The translations under genes and the position numbers were made by a program. From Oceanospirillaceae bacterium (lineage in GTDB: Bacteria > Pseudomonadota > Gammaproteobacteria > Pseudomonadales > Balneatricaceae): 6,847 nt of DNA. The DNA is taken from the NCBI GenBank assembly GCA_023954795.1, contig JAGSHA010000172.1, positions 1 to 6,847 of the forward strand, read 5' to 3'. The notes beneath the pieces were generated by a model that was given only the letters and a program-made list of their open reading frames with translations, was not told the DNA's origin and ran no database searches. Positions 6,388-6,847 of the stretch are shown piece by piece (position 1 is the stretch's first letter; each line of letters begins with the position of its first letter).

Positions 6388-6847
6388 TTGCCATTGTAAA
6401 TCACATCTGAGCATTGCATTGGAAGAAAAGCCCCTGCCGGACGCTCTCTCGCTTCAACATAACAAGCCTGTAAACCGGAAGACACCGCGGTACTGATTAG
6501 TCGTTCTACCTCAATACCGCTAAATCCCTGATCGGCTAGGAACGCGACTAAATAACCACCATAATTCAAACACTCATCATATTCAGCAGCCAGGTAATCA
6601 CTAATTTCATAGGATAGAGCTTCGTGCTCACCTACCTCAAATCCCAGCTTGTGACATACCCTCTGCATCGCAACGACTCGCTCATCACCTTTAGCGATGG
6701 GGCGCGCATATCCTGGCAGCTCGTTTTTATCGGATAAGTGCCGCTTAACAATCTCTTCAACACTGCTACCTTCACGTCTCTCCATCAACGCAGTCTCGAT
6801 AAAGCTATGACATCGCACCATAACGCCCGTGGCATACATTAAAGAGT
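6366..6847 (-). CDS. Divergent citrate-synthase/citryl-CoA-lyase-like protein, C-terminal part (5' end outside window)
   Basis: The frame is open to the window edge. The Met at 6839 is probably internal, because the family's N-terminal region must lie upstream; residues are numbered from it here. The family pattern is visible in order: CHSFIETAL (10-18) at the first catalytic His segment, LPGYARPIAKGDERV (41-55) at the usual PGFGHP..GDPRA segment, NYGGYLVAFLADQGF (92-106) at the usual NVDG..AALL.DLGF segment, and a final helix plus MQCSDVIYNG (141-150) at the family's C-terminal R..Y.GP element. Citrate synthases condense acetyl-CoA with a 2-oxoacid; citryl-CoA lyases cleave citryl-CoA. Here His11 is kept, but the second catalytic His is Ala45 (codon 6705-6707) and the catalytic Asp is Gly94 (codon 6558-6560). 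Normal citrate synthase chemistry is thus unlikely, and an altered reaction or a regulatory/binding role is possible. It converges on the ThDP gene, 30 bases between stops. The fold assignment is by eye, moderately sure. Confidence 0.68.
   Translation of the reverse strand, partial: SLMYATGVMVRCHSFIETALMERREGSSVEEIVKRHLSDKNELPGYARPIAKGDERVVAMQRVCHKLGFEVGEHEALSYEISDYLAAEYDECLNYGGYLVAFLADQGFSGIEVERLISTAVSSGLQACYVEARERPAGAFLPMQCSDVIYNGKEDRELS

Noticed and set aside
6837..6839. ATG at 6839 as the true start of the citrate-synthase-like gene
   Set aside because: The frame stays open to the window edge and the family needs an N-terminal region before the first catalytic His, which would be only 10 residues in. 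An internal Met is more likely.
1..6847. CRISPR array, tRNA, insertion sequence or phage genes
   Set aside because: Reading through the window I saw no regularly spaced repeats, no cloverleaf-like sequence, no transposase or integrase motifs and no long terminal repeats.

Overview
The window reads as chromosomal DNA of a Gram-negative bacterium, most likely a gammaproteobacterium of the marine or environmental type (inferred from family content, not proven). It has moderate GC, an outer-membrane-type protein end followed by a secreted DUF1329 protein, and a large multi-domain cyclic-di-GMP enzyme. No tRNA, rRNA, CRISPR array, transposase or phage gene is visible.

Layout. (1) Bases 1-171 are the C-terminal end of a plus-strand gene whose last residues look like the final strand of an outer-membrane beta barrel. 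It probably belongs to the DUF1302 family because the next gene (205-1512) is a periplasmic DUF1329 protein, its usual partner. This unit closes with a strong rho-independent terminator at 1545-1577. (2) A 378-base non-coding stretch (1513-1890) holds that terminator, AT-rich promoter-like DNA and a possible 13-codon leader ORF. (3) Bases 1891-4437 encode an 848-residue REC-REC-PAS-GGDEF-EAL response regulator that should both make and break cyclic-di-GMP. (4) After about 105 bases lies an acetolactate-synthase-like thiamine-diphosphate (ThDP) enzyme (4543 or 4558 to 6335). (5) Facing it on the minus strand, and cut by the window edge, is the C-terminal part of a divergent citrate-synthase/citryl-CoA-lyase-like protein (6366-6847). 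A hairpin sits in the 30-base gap between the two stops.

How the parts relate. Genes 1 and 2 form a cell-envelope unit. The c-di-GMP protein is a separate signalling unit whose first receiver has lost its phosphorylation chemistry while the second is intact. The ThDP enzyme and the citrate-synthase-like protein are the least ordinary part. The former is an orphan carboligase/decarboxylase without the usual FAD-site motif of acetohydroxyacid synthase. The latter has lost two of the three catalytic residues of citrate synthase (His to Ala, Asp to Gly). Both come from carbon-carbon bond-forming or -breaking families, so a shared small-molecule pathway is conceivable, but their convergent orientation means they are not one operon and the link is inference. 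Codon use also shifts, from CTG-dominated leucine in the DUF1329 gene to frequent CTA and ATA in the end of the ThDP gene.
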